DNA of 64,000 nucleotides from Galerina marginata (lineage: Eukaryota; Basidiomycota; Agaricomycetes; Agaricales; Galerinaceae). A program made the translations under genes and the position numbers. Location of the stretch: contig JAECYW010000010.1 of the NCBI GenBank assembly GCA_023014335.1, positions 558,001 to 622,000 on the forward strand. Direction: 5' to 3'. Below, one piece after another: positions 38,841 to 50,441 of the stretch (position 1 is the first letter of the stretch; each line of letters starts with the position of its first letter). The notes under the pieces were generated by a model. The model saw only the letters and a program-made list of their open reading frames with translations, searched no databases and was not told the DNA's origin.

Positions 38841-41800
38841 GATAACGCCACTTGCTCGCTGTAACATAATTTCTGCTAATTGCAAAAGTTTTTATCTCTT
38901 ATCTTGATGCGATGTTTGTTGTCTTTCGGCTTCAACTGGATCAATGCGGTGACTTGCCGTAGGTAAGTATTCCTTTTAAGCTCAGAGATTAGGTTGATTT
39001 TAAGGACGGTCCAATTTAGCTTACCCGAAATCATCGTCCAAGCCAACCAGGAGTTTCTCCGAAGACGTAATCCAACCTCTTGACATGGTTATCTCACGGG
39101 CATTCTCTCTTTCTCTTGGGTGATGAGTTAAAATGCAGGAAGCGAAGTCCATTCTCCAGCTGAAAGATATTACAATTGACTATCTACTATGCGGTTTATC
39201 TGGCACATAGCGAATTTTCTTGATAGGTTCTGTGCAAGTGTGGAATACTACGATTCTTTCGGACCGATGAAAATAGCCTATGGCCGTTCGCCTCACAGTC
39301 TTGCAATCCCCATTGTCACCTCATCGAAATGGTTTCAAAGATCTACGGTACTTCACCTTTCATGATCTACCTGCCCGCGAGCTCCGTATTTTATCCGGAC
39401 GATTGCAGAGCAATGCTATGATTTGATTATTTTCTGTCACGGGGATGCTTCCCGATATGATTCCCCGACGCTCTTTCGCCTTTTTAGAATATAGGTCGGC
39501 TGGATCATGGAGATCGAAGCAGTGGCAGAGCCGTCCGACGTCGCTGGATCGGGCGATGTCCTCGACTTTTCGAAGGCTCCAACCCAAGGAAGTTAAACGG
39601 AAAATGTTCAGAAATCGGATTTCCCCACACGGAGATAACAGATTCGATTTCTATGTTTAGGATCGCCCAGGGCGAGCCCCAAACGACTGTCGAAGAGGCT
39701 TATTCCCCCGCAATCCCTGCAGGGGCTGTATGTACGTTTCTATGCAGTTCATCCGGAAATTTTCCTTTAGCTTTATAATTTCTTACCCCAGAGTCCTAGA
39801 TGACCATTCCAGTTACAGAAAAGCAATACCATAGGTTAATTCCCAATCCAGGTGATAGTATGTTGCCCATGGGTTAGAACGGGACGCATTGTTACATGGT
39901 TCCGGGTAATGATGAAGGCCACTTCTGCGGAAGCGGTAGAGTCGAACCCCGCGATATGGGCTGAGCTTCAAGCTTGGCGTTTATCCAGCGATTCAGGGCT
40001 GGCTTGCATCGTCACGAGTTATTCTCTATATCGTATACGTCGCAATGTCAAAGTATGAAGTACGTTCTTCAGCCAATCTTCTTAATTGCAGCACACTGAC
40101 CCTTTGCACTGTAAAATATGCTTTTCACCCCCGTCGAATCAGGCTTTCCGCCGGAGGCCAGTGCTGGTGGTCCTTTCGGTGCGTCCAGTGGCATTGCGCA
40201 TGACAGTGTTGGTGGGCAAACGCATTGCGCTCCCCTCCTACCTCGAAGTAGTGTGACCAGTTTCATTGATCACCAGCGCTCCGAGTGGGACCAGCGGCAG
40301 TTGTAGTTTGCCTCGATTCCCACTTCCGATGTGAGGCTACGCATAGTTTCCATATATAATTCATCTACGTGGGTAGCTCCTATGCTTTGGTCACAGTACG
40401 TCGCTCACCCTAATTTAGCACTTTTCACAGTTCTGAAAGGAAAAAACTCGGTGGTAACTAAGGCTTTGTTCGTGGGAGGTTTCGGACATGTACAAAGCCT
40501 CAGGAAACTAGTACCGTTCCCGAGACCCGGTGCTGAAGAAGGATACAATCTTCTTTTTTAGGTTCCCTTGACCTTTTAGGAATATCCATTCAGATCTTGG
40601 AGTGGATCTGGATGTGTTTTGGGAATATCTATCTTTTGGCCAGCTGATAAAATGGTGACGAAATATTTTGATAAGTAGTCCTGAACGTCAGCGATGATAC
40701 TTTCCCGACGCTCTTTGTTGTCCTGGGAGATCGTGTCTTCTACGAAAACAGGCCAGCCCATAGAACCCGTGTTCTTAGAATTAAAAAAACTGTTCTGGCT
40801 TTTCTATGTCGCGTAACGGGGAAACAATTTTTCCTACCAAGGAGGTATGCCTAGCAGTAGGGTCCAATCGCAATGCCACGCAATGCGGGGAATACTGGGA
40901 AGAGCTTCGGAACCTTTACCCCGTACTTATTTATTCAACGGCCATCTACTGAGGCTTCAAGGTGTCTTATTTATCGGCCAACCTGGCGGGCAAGGCTCGC
41001 TGCGCCATCCGAGCTGTATGATCGTAGCTTTCCACGCAACAAGCCTCTTTTGTAGACGTCCAAACGTAAAAGAGACTCAAAGTTGTCCAAAATTTTTGCA
41101 AATAGTGGTTAGATATGAGCAGGAGCATGGATTCACAAGTTTTTGAGGCAAGGGACACCAGATAATTGAGACATAAGGCTGGAAAGTGTGGCTGAAACCG
41201 AGTCCATTTTTTGCAAAGGAACACTTGTACTTGCTTGTCCGCCACTCCCAGTCATAGAGAATGATTGCTCGGCACAAGACAAATTAATTAAATTTCCAAA
41301 GTGCTTGGGTGTCGGTAAGTTGGCAACGTCTGTGGCAAATGCTCTTCGCAAAAAGTTCCAAACGAGGTTGAGCACTGCTTTCAGTGGGAGGTTTTATGAG
41401 TTATTGTGCTCATTGTGCCAGAGTGACGCAAAATAATGCCAAAGAGGTTAGGGATTTTAGTCTCTTCTAGACAGACATCGATATTATGTGAATCATAATG
41501 TGATGTGAGGATCCGTTGCCAAAAAAAGAAATTACCACTCGCTTTGGTCATGGATTTGTTCCCACAGTGAAGGACCTGTTGGCTTGTCGTTGACCTTCAG
41601 GGCTTTCAAATCACAACTATCTACATTCAGCAAACTTGTCTTGGTGGGCGTTGAACGTTGAACGTTGACCTTAGCTGTGAGTGCTGGAATGTGCAGACTT
41701 GTAGACCAGCTCCCGTACACATACTTTACTGAGTAGATTCCATCTAGGTCTTAAGGGAACACGATCACACGTACCCAACACATACCCAAACGTACCGCTA

Positions 41801-42051
41801 ACTCTGAGATCTAACCTACCATCTGCCCGCGCGGTGATATCCCTGCATTTTTTTAGGTGGTGCAGGTTGATCACTATCTCCTCCGAACAACGTCATTCAA
41901 GCTCGGACACCGTTATCTGCACTACTACGCCCCGGTATGCCTGTCCTGCCTTAAGTACGTCACTTAATTGACCAAACCCACAGGTCTCATCGATTATTAG
42001 TTCCGAACGCCCTCACACCGTCTGTAAATACCACTGGGACTGGAAAGATAA
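38841..42051. other. Gene-poor, probably decayed interval
   Basis: 3.2 kb with no frame longer than about 100 codons. One ATG-started frame (40847-41146) contains FIGQPGGQGS, like a damaged P-loop, but the flanking sequence is not recognisable. Another stretch near 40885-40925 reads YWEELRNLYPVL in a different frame. The interval may contain a mutated mobile element or pseudogene, but I cannot name one. I found no clear terminal repeats. Confidence 0.45.
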
Positions 42052-44416
42052 ATGGAATCTCTTACGAGCCCAACAAAAGGGCTTGAATTTGACTGCATTG
42101 TCGTCGGTTCCGGGCACGCGGGCAGCTGTGCAGCTCTTGCTGCTGTTGATGCTGGGTGTAAAAAAGGTGAGCGCTTCACTGCCATATTTTTCCTTTCAAA
42201 GTTATACACTCGCCTGACACCGGACTGGGTGGATGGTCGGTCGATATACGGTGGATATAAGCATTCGCAAATTGCCTCTCGCCGTTCGAGGTCACATCTA
42301 TCCCGCTACAACCTATTATCCATGCTTATTGCCCGACGTGCCCTTCCGATCTATGAAAATGCTTCTGGATTGTGGATGGATGGCTATCACCAGTGCCGTG
42401 TGGACATGATGTGAGACCGGGGGTTGTTGTTGGAGTCGCGCCTGACCATGTCATTGGTCTGTATCTTGCAGGGTACCTGCCGCCCTGGTAGGCTCTCCAA
42501 GAGGAACGCCTCGGCAGTCGCGCGTTTTGTCGCGCTTGGTTTCTCGTGGTCAGGAAAGCGGGCCGGGCGGGCCGTAACTAATTTACCCCTCCTTTCATCT
42601 TGCTTTCACCTGCATTCGATCAATTGCTGATGTTCATTTCATTAACTTGCAAAATGTTCTCCCTATACCGCGACCGCGATATTTGCCGGATTCATCACGA
42701 TTTGATCGCCCATCTGGGTTTCTCCGAACGGTCCCTCGAAAACTCGTCAACTTCAACGCTTTTCCTCCTCGTGCGATGTATTTGTTCTGAATTTCGAATT
42801 CGTCGATGCCTTCAAAACGCTGTCAATATCCTTTAATTTAACCTAAACTTACCCACCTCTTGGGCCTGCCGCTGGAAAACCGTGTTCTTTTCCTCTCTTC
42901 TTTGGGCTTCCCCGCATTGCATGGAATCATTTGCTTCCGTCAACGCTAAATATAACTTTCGCTTGGCTCATCGGTCGCGTGGCGTAGTGCTTATGATCGA
43001 CAAGTGCCCCGAAGCCTGGATGGGCGGGAATGGGTACTTCACCGCAGGCGCGCACCGCACAGTGCATGACGGGCTGAAGGACTTGATGTCGCTCCTCGCC
43101 ATGCCGCCTTCAGCGAACGAGGTGGAAAGGATCGATGTAGACCCATATACGGATGCAGACTTCGCTGCTGATATTCAACGGCTGGGTTCGGGCCGGGCGG
43201 ATGTTGAGTTAGTGGACGCACTGGTGCACAATTCCAGGGATGCGATTGGGTGGTTGAGGGAGACGGTGGGGGTTGAATTTACGCTTTCGTTTAATCGTCA
43301 GGCGTATGAGGTGAATGGGAGAATGAAATTTTGGGGTGGAATGGCGCTGAGCGTGAAAGAGGGGGGGAAGGGACTGATAAGATCACATAGGAAAGCTTTA
43401 ACAGAGGCAGGAGTGAAGGTCTGGTTTGAAGCGAGGGCGGTTGAGTTGACGATGGAGAGCAGATCCGTCGGCGAAGCGATTTCTGGTATTGTTGTAGAAC
43501 GGGATGGACAAAAATTGGTGATCAAGACTCGCTCGGTCGTACTTGCTGCTGGAGGATTTGAGGCAAGTCGAGAGATGAGAATCAAGTATTTGGGAGAGGA
43601 ATGGGGAAACGCGAAGGTGGGCAATTAACTGACGCGTTTGACACGCCTTTTACTTATAATAGGGTGCCTAGGTACGGGGAACGCCGTATAACACAGGCGA
43701 TGGATTCGAACTCGCGCGTTCTGTGGGGGCAAGGATGGCGGGAGACTGGAAAGGGTGCCACAGCACGGCTTGGGATGCGAATGCATCCTCTGAGGGTGGC
43801 GAAAGAGAACTGACGAACCAGTACACGAAGTCTGGGTATCCCCTGGGCATCATGGTAAATATGGATGGCCGCCGTTTTGTGGATGAAGGAGAAGACTTCC
43901 GGAATTATACCTATGCGAAATTTGGGAGAGCGATTCTGCGACAGCCCGGGGGATGTGCCTTCCAGATCTGGGATGGAAAGGTGTTGAATCATCTGAGGAA
44001 GGAGGAATATGGCGATGACGTAGTGAAAAAGGCTTGGGCGGCTAGCATCGAGGAGCTGGCTGATAAACTTGGCGGATCAGAATGGGGTCTAGAGAACAAG
44101 GGGCAGTTTGTGGAGACAGTTCGGGAATTCAACGACGCGGTCAGGAAGGGCGTTGCCCCCGGGCACGAGTGGAACCCAGCGGCAAAGGATGGGCTGTCGA
44201 CACAGGAGTTGGCGATACCAAAGACAAATTGGGCGCTGACGATCGAGACTCCAGCGTTGATGGCTGTGAAAGTGGCGTGCGGAATCACGTTCACCTTTGG
44301 AGGGCTGGCCATCGACGCACGGACGGCAGGAGTGGTGTCCGCTGCCAGTGGGAAAGTAATCCCTGGGCTGTTCTGCACGGGCGAGATGGTGGGCGGGTTG
44401 TTCTACGGGAACTATC

Positions 44417-44424
44417 CAGGAGGG
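44417..44424. repeat. Left 8-bp target-site duplication
   Basis: CAGGAGGG immediately left of the transposon; an identical copy lies at 50434-50441. Read through one copy, the flavoprotein frame continues correctly. Confidence 0.95.
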
Positions 44425-44462
44425 CAAGGGGGTGACACTAAAAAAAAATCTGACATGGGGTC
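44425..44462 (+). repeat. Left terminal inverted repeat (38 bp)
   Basis: Begins CAAGGGGGTGACACT, continues through an A-run and ends TGACATGGGGTC. Against the reverse complement of the right end, 34 of 38 positions match; mismatches are at positions 14, 23, 25 and 26. Confidence 0.95.
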
Positions 44463-44472
44463 AGATTTTTTT
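44442..44472. repeat. Perfect 13-bp hairpin at the left end
   Basis: Arms 44442-44454 (A-run followed by TCTGAC) and 44460-44472 pair perfectly around a 5-nt loop. The right end lacks this palindrome, so the two ends are asymmetric. Confidence 0.9.
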
Positions 44473-44487
44473 CTAAGGCGAAAGTCG

Positions 44488-44502
44488 TTGGACTAACTAA
44501 CC
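44488..44502 (+). repeat. Subterminal motif copy 1 (left)
   Basis: TTGGACTAACTAACC, identical and in the same orientation at 50381-50395. Candidate transposase-binding site; it lies 25 bp inside the left inverted repeat. Confidence 0.9.
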
Positions 44503-44586
44503 AGTGTGGGAATATATCTCTGTATATGGTAATATTACATAATCTTATTGATACAATCTTTGCGCTTTGCCCAACCTTTCACCTTT

Positions 44587-47500
44587 TCAATGACCCTTTC
44601 GACGTTTCCGCGACCGATCATCCATTCCCTGGCACGAAGGACATCGCCAATTGTCCACTGTGTACTGTAAATCCATGCAAGCTCGATGAAACTACCATAT
44701 CTCGTGAGTAAGGTCCTGATCCACCCCGATCATAGTAATGACTTACCCATCGTGTTTCACATCCCCGCCTTTTGCACTCGATAACGTCGCTCTGTCCTTC
44801 AATATCCTGTTGAGAAACCGACTCCCCGCAAATACATTCGTAAACCACCGCTCTGACTTTTCGTTTACGCTTGGTCCGGCCTTCTGTGTCTTCCAACATC
44901 GCGGCATCGCTGGTGGCCGCCACATTCGGCTCGTGGCTTTCCTCTGATGTCGAAATCGGAATTATGGCACTACTTCCAGAGCTTAAACTCAGCTCAGATT
45001 CTTCGGATGAAGCTGGCGAGATTGCAGGCTGCAAATTGAAAGGAAACAGGTGAGCTAACTTCCGATATCAGAAGAAAGTGACGTCCAGACTTACAGTTTC
45101 AGTATCCGTGTTTACAATATCTGCGTCACTACCCAATGTCACTCCGAAATCGGTAAGCCTGTCGCCCTCTTCACCGTCGAGCATAATGATATTGGCATCA
45201 GCAGGGGCACAATCGATGTTTGGCGGATCTACTCCAACCACCTCATGTTCGTCATAGGGCCAACCTTCGTCTTCGGCATTGGCTGAAGCTGCATCATCCT
45301 TGTCACTGTCGTCGTCACCTGCAGCTTCATCTTCAGGTTCGTCTTCTCCCGTGTCAACCTCAACTGGTTCGCTGAGGAATATGTAGGATGTCAGCATAAA
45401 ATCGAAGCCCAAACAACTTGCAAAACTTACGTTAAAGTCAACCGTGAACTATGGGCTGCCGAAACGACTAAAGGTGCGCTTTTGGTTTTTTTTGACACCC
45501 GAGTCTTCTTTACGTTCAATCTACTATTCCAGATCTTCTCTAGTCCAGCCTTTTCGGATTCTCCGATCTTCCACAAGGTTTCGCTGTCAGGAAGTGAGGC
45601 GTAAGGATGGTGTGAAGCAATGTGATACTTCATGTTGTATCGCCATATTGCGGGCATAGATGATGGACACTGAGGGCATTTGAGGGGGACATTCGACGAC
45701 GGGCTCGATGCCGTCGATGTTGTCGCAGTTGCATAGTTAAAATACACCAAGTTGGCACATTGCGAAGCTTTTGCGTCGATTTTTGGTGATGCGTTACCCC
45801 CCTTCCCTTTTGTAAGATAAAAAACACATTTGCCATATGATAGACAAAGACCGCACGGCTCTTCAGAGGCCTTAATCCGAGAATCGTGAATGATATGTGC
45901 CGCCATGTGCTCGAGAACTCGTTGACCGCTTGCTGGAAGGTCAACGTGACAGTAGGAACATTGTTTCTTCGCAAATAATTCTTGCTCTTTGATCTCGTCT
46001 TCACAAAGAAAGCAAGCCTTGTCTAATTAAATCTTCAGATTGATTAAAAACATTGTTTACTAGAGAGAATACTTGCCGTTCTCTTCGCGGTAAGGAAATG
46101 ACGGAGAGCGCTGCACCTCAGGAATGCTTTTCCCATCATCACGGGTTAGGCGCTCTAGTAAGAGTGACCCAATGGCACGTAATGTTTGACTATCGAACAA
46201 GTAAACCGGCGCCCCAGTGGTTCTTGTTGATACATCTGGGTTCATGGGCTCAACGAGTCGACCAGGGACTCGATGACTCGACCCACGTTTGCTAGTCCAG
46301 CGCCAATCGTTTTTGAGTTCAGGGTCATCGTCAATAGTAGCAGGAACAAGGTAGAGCATTTGAAATTGAACAAAGGCAGAAGGCTCGGAAAGGAGGTCCA
46401 CGGCCAGATGTTCGTATGACTTGGAATCAAAAGTCAAATCAATCACTTCGCCGATGCAAACAAAGAGACGGCCATCACATTTCAGGAGAGTGGCAAGGGG
46501 ATGATCCATTTTGACTGCAGGTAAGTCTGAGGCAACTTCAAGTTCATCTGAAGCGACGACGTCAAGTCGAGTTTTATTCTTGACGGCGTATCGTGGAATT
46601 TGTGCGTAGCGCTTGAGTCGATCCCGAGAGCCTGGGTCCTTTAGATGATTAAAAACTTCCTTCATGTAACGTGCTTTCCAAACTTGCTTGCCATCATGCT
46701 CGAAAAATGGGTCATATTTCTCAATAGGCTCTTCCTCTGCGGCTGCATCCTCAAGATCAGTCGCAAGCGCCGGAAGTACCTCAGGAGCTGTGGAATCAAC
46801 TGGGAGACTGTCATCAAAGTCTTCTGCGGTGTCATCATAATCGTCCAGATCGCGTTTTGCAAGAACAATATGCTTCCCAAATGGTTGGAGCATATTTATG
46901 TTGGGTTCATTTTTTGATTCAATTTCCCGGAGAACTCTGTCCAGTCGTGGCACGGAAGTCTTGAGTTCTTGTCGTCCAATTAGCCAACACGTCTTCAAAT
47001 TAACCTTTGCGACTTCGAGGTTTCCTCTCCATGATGCAGGTTTAATGTGATCCACGTCTTTATGGATCTCAAGACCTTCCTTTGACAAAGTAGGGAGCTT
47101 TAAACGGCGAGGGGCGCGGTCCCATTCAGGGTGCTGAGCAAGAATACTGGAGACCTCAGTTGTACCGACCAGACGCAGTGCCAGCTGTTGAATGTCGATA
47201 CCGGAGTCATTCCCGACCATTGTTCGAAGAATTCCGAAGAGTTCCTCGAGACGGTCTGTTCCAAGCAGAATTAGGAAAAAGCGGCCTAAGGGGTCATCCA
47301 CTTGGGCTTTGGCGACACAAAAATATACATTTTTGATCATAATCATGAGGTCCACGTAAAGTTGTGTCGGCATGAGAAATGTCCCCGCGTTATCTTCATG
47401 TGTCATCGCGAGAAGCATATGAGCCGCGCTACTCAGGAAGATAAGCTGTTCTGAAAGTGAAAGTTCAATGCAGATATACGGCATTAGGATGTTTCGGAAA

Positions 47501-50054
47501 AAAATTCCAAGGGTTCTAAATGCTTCTCGAGTATCTTGAAATCCTGGGCCACGTGTTGTCGAAGTTTCCAAGAGCGAGGGAAGGCGCCAGACTTCGTGTA
47601 GCAAGTCATAGGCCAGTTTAACGTCTTGCTTATCATCGGGTTTGAGAATGTTGTTCGCATGAGACAAGGAAACATCATTTTCAAGAAGGTGAGACCGTAT
47701 CACAGACGGTAAAATGTGAATTCCGTGAACTTTCAGTCCCCGTATCCTAAGAAGCAAATTTCGAAAGCGTTTGAAGACGTGCTTAAAGTCTTTATCAGCT
47801 GTCAAGTCATCATCTCCAACTTCCAGGTTCATGAGAGGAAGGCCAGAAAGTAATGGATAAATAGGTGAGGAGGAATCGAGGCGACGTTTGAACGTCAAGA
47901 TAGCGAATGCTTCACCGCGTCGGGATTCTCCATCAGAGGCAAGGCACACAGTTCGAAGTTTCGACACTCGGGAGCCATCGATAGCGGCTTGAAGCACGAC
48001 GGCATGCTCTTTTCCAGATTCTCGTCCACATTGACCAGATATTAACACGGGAAGTGCACTGTAAAGGCGATGGTTGTCGCTCAAGAGACCAAGAGCACCA
48101 ATGGTTGCCTAAATTAAAAGTGAACCTGCTTGATAAGATATGATAAGATCTGATCAACTCACGTTGCTTGCAAAGTGGACGTGACCATCAACGACTTTCT
48201 CAAACAATAGGTCTACCTCTTGCTTCGATGTGTAGTGCAGGCTTGCACGATCTCCATGCTCCCTGCAGATGCCCAGGATGTTGTTTGTCTTGTCATCCCA
48301 TCTCGGCCTCTCCTCCACCTTAATCTCATCAAACATCAAGACCTGGTGAACGACACTCTGAGTCGAAGTTGTCAGCAGGCCCGAAATCATAGATGTTGAG
48401 GAGACAGTGTTCGCTTCAACCTCCGAAACCGTTGGGCGGGCAGAAGACGCAATAAGGGGTGGAATCATTGACATTCGGCTTATTGTGCGGCGTGATGGTA
48501 AGGCAAGTGACTTGTGTGCAATGTCTGCTACACGTCCTCCACCTAATCGATGCATCAACAGCGACCGAAGGCGGTCTTGCTCTGAGTAGATGCGTGTGCG
48601 GTACACCGTATGGGCCGCATCGTCGAGCATCTTCAACATTGCTCGGATGCCCCTCTTCTGTGCTATTGCACTTTTTACCAGCCGTTCAACCCTCTCTACC
48701 TTCCCACTCCCAATCGCCATAATCCAGTCTTTGTGGGCGTCAAGTGCTCCTGCTTTTGCAACAATTTTTCGAGCGTCGTTGAGTTTCCGTAGTCGGAGTG
48801 AGTTGATTTGATTTGATTTTTCGCGGAGGATGTTGATGAGGCCTCCAGTGCCATGGTACGCAAATGGAGAATTTGCATGAATGCCGTCTTTCATTCGGTC
48901 AATGATTCGAAGAAGGCTCGTATTTTGGGTGAGTAATTCGCATTCTTTGCATCTTTTGCGTCCTGCTGACTTGGAGATGTAATTCTTGCACCCTCGAGCA
49001 TACACGATAAGCCGACTCTCAATAATCGCACAATTCCATGGATCTCCCATCTCCTTATGTAGCTCAAACGGATATGCCGAATATGGGCTGATGCCGGTTG
49101 GGGTCTCGACGAGGACACCCTCACAGTGAAGCCTTTCCGATAAATCTTCCTGTAAGCCAGTTTTCTTATTTCCTGTTGATGACTTGGAGATGACTTGAAT
49201 TTCGGGAACAGCATCAACATCAATGACTTCATTTGACACTTGAGTTGGAACGGGGTCTGAGGATGGTACAGAAATTGTCTTGGAAGATCTCGAGGCCATT
49301 CTGAGTGGTGAGATCATCAGTTTTAATCCGATTTTGTAGAGAAACTTATCCCTTACACGTCATTAATTGCGGAATTCAGACGCTCAATTTTTCCCTCGAT
49401 TAAGGCGCCTTGGATTCCGTGATGTGAAACGAGGTAATCCAAAAATCGATGTAAGCCACTGAGTCCTCGCTGACCTCGCACCACAAGTTTTCGAAGTTCT
49501 TCGGGTTCTTTTTGAAGAAGCGTATTCAAAGGTCCGTCCCATTTCTCCCATGCGTCCTCTCCTTCTAAAACGCAGCCGCAAGGATCATCAGAAAAAGCCG
49601 CCAAAGGGTGGTCCAACCCCGCTTCCTCAACACTTTCATCAAGTGAGTTGATTCGGTCATGCAGTTTATTCAAACATGAAACTGCAACTGGACAAGCAGG
49701 TGGCTGTGGAATAGAACTCGGTAACATGGGCCCTTGGCTTATGCGAGTGGAAGATGATGAAGTAGTGGATTGTATGCGCGGCGGAGCCGTAACTGTTGGT
49801 GGAACTTTTGCGGCGCGCGGGGCGAAGAAAGAGTTTGCCTTCTGCTGCGTCTTCTTCACGACTTCGCTGTCCTTCCACTTCTTCAGATTTTTCTTGCACT
49901 GTTCACTTGGAATGTGTCGTATAACCAGATTGGCGATTCCGACTTTGCCAACCTTAATAAATGTGTGGCACTGAGGGCATAGTACGCAGCCATCCGGTCG
50001 AATATCTGCGTCGGTAGGCATCTGATATCCGGGTGGGTCCTCGTCCTGAGCCAT
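44587..50054 (-). CDS. P-element/THAP9-like transposase with BED-like, zinc-finger and PHD-type modules
   Basis: Seven exons: 50054-49357, 49300-48163, 48108-46077, 46022-45431, 45371-45095, 45028-44747, 44691-44587. They total 5124 nt (1707 aa, no internal stop). All donors are GT except the third intron, which uses GCAAGT. The N-terminus has a BED-like finger (C26-x2-C29, H47-x5-C53). The core parallels P/THAP9 enzymes: LMFDEIKVEERPRWD (Asp near residue 553), ATIGALGLLSDNHRLYSALP, LRTVCLASDGESRRGEA (Asp near 671), DKDFKHVFKRFRNLLL, and TDRLEELFGILRTMVGND (Glu near 899). These are my candidates for the catalytic triad. Next come an acidic stretch and a Cys/His-rich region (CFLCEDE, CSYCHVD, then KCPQC and WRYNMKYHIASHH). 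The last two exons encode a PHD-type finger: CICGE, CKRRGCETRWFHRAC, WRCPSC. It would bind the element ends and catalyse excision and insertion. Family assignment is by eye. Confidence 0.88.
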
Positions 50055-50380
50055 CCTAGATTTAAAAAATCGAAGTTAAAGGCAGTTGAGTATGAGTAGG
50101 CAGAAAGTAAACGGAAGGAAAGTTTTATTTTGCATTCTAATCACTATAATAAAGCTGGCGGCGAGCTCCTGGCCCACTGGGCCATCGTTGAGCGACACTA
50201 TGACCAGATTTGGAAAGATATAATGTTCCAATTATAGAATTTGGGTTGTGTTTCGCATATCCTCGACGATTTAAAGCTCCATTGTTCTTCTGCAAGTCAA
50301 ATTCAACGAATAATGGCTTCTACCAGCTCTGTTTGCCCAAAATATTGACCTATAAATTTTTTTTTTAAGGGCCCAAGGCC

Positions 50381-50395
50381 TTGGACTAACTAACC
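50381..50395 (+). repeat. Subterminal motif copy 2 (right)
   Basis: TTGGACTAACTAACC, directly abutting the right inverted repeat and in the same orientation as copy 1. It overlaps the palindrome CCAAGGCCTTGG (50374-50385). Confidence 0.9.
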
Positions 50396-50433
50396 GACCC
50401 CATGTCACGTGTTTTTTTACTGTCACCCCCTTG
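50396..50433 (-). repeat. Right terminal inverted repeat (38 bp)
   Basis: Reverse complement begins CAAGGGGGTGACAGT and ends TGACATGGGGTC, pairing with the left end. Confidence 0.95.
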
Positions 50434-50441
50434 CAGGAGGG
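50434..50441. repeat. Right 8-bp target-site duplication
   Basis: CAGGAGGG, identical to 44417-44424, followed by the displaced flavoprotein C-terminus. Confidence 0.95.

Larger units (their letters stand above)
44425..50433 (-). mobile_element. P-superfamily-like DNA transposon (6009 bp, apparently intact)
   Basis: Boundaries come from three independent signs. The ends carry inverted repeats beginning CAAGGGGGTGACA. They are flanked by a perfect 8-bp duplication. Excision restores the interrupted flavoprotein frame exactly. The 6-kb interior holds one multi-exon transposase gene on the minus strand. An 8-bp duplication occurs for P, hAT and some other DDE superfamilies; the core protein motifs favour a P/THAP9-type enzyme over hAT, since no hAT dimerisation block was seen. 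The intact 1707-aa frame, near-identical ends and perfect duplication point to a recent insertion. I cannot tell from one window whether other copies exist. Confidence 0.93.

Noticed and set aside
39900..39980. tRNA-like TTCGA-type box near 39940 on either strand
   Set aside because: No matching A box, acceptor stem or anticodon arm could be folded around it.
40847..41146. Possible NTPase with P-loop-like FIGQPGGQGS
   Set aside because: The P-loop lysine is missing, no Walker B or sensor follows, and the surrounding frame is short; kept only as a hint of decay.
44425..50433. hAT or KDZ family assignment for the transposon
   Set aside because: The 8-bp duplication would fit, but there is no hAT C-terminal dimerisation block and no KDZ-type Y-D-x-A-C-Q motif; the order of core motifs fits P/THAP9 better.
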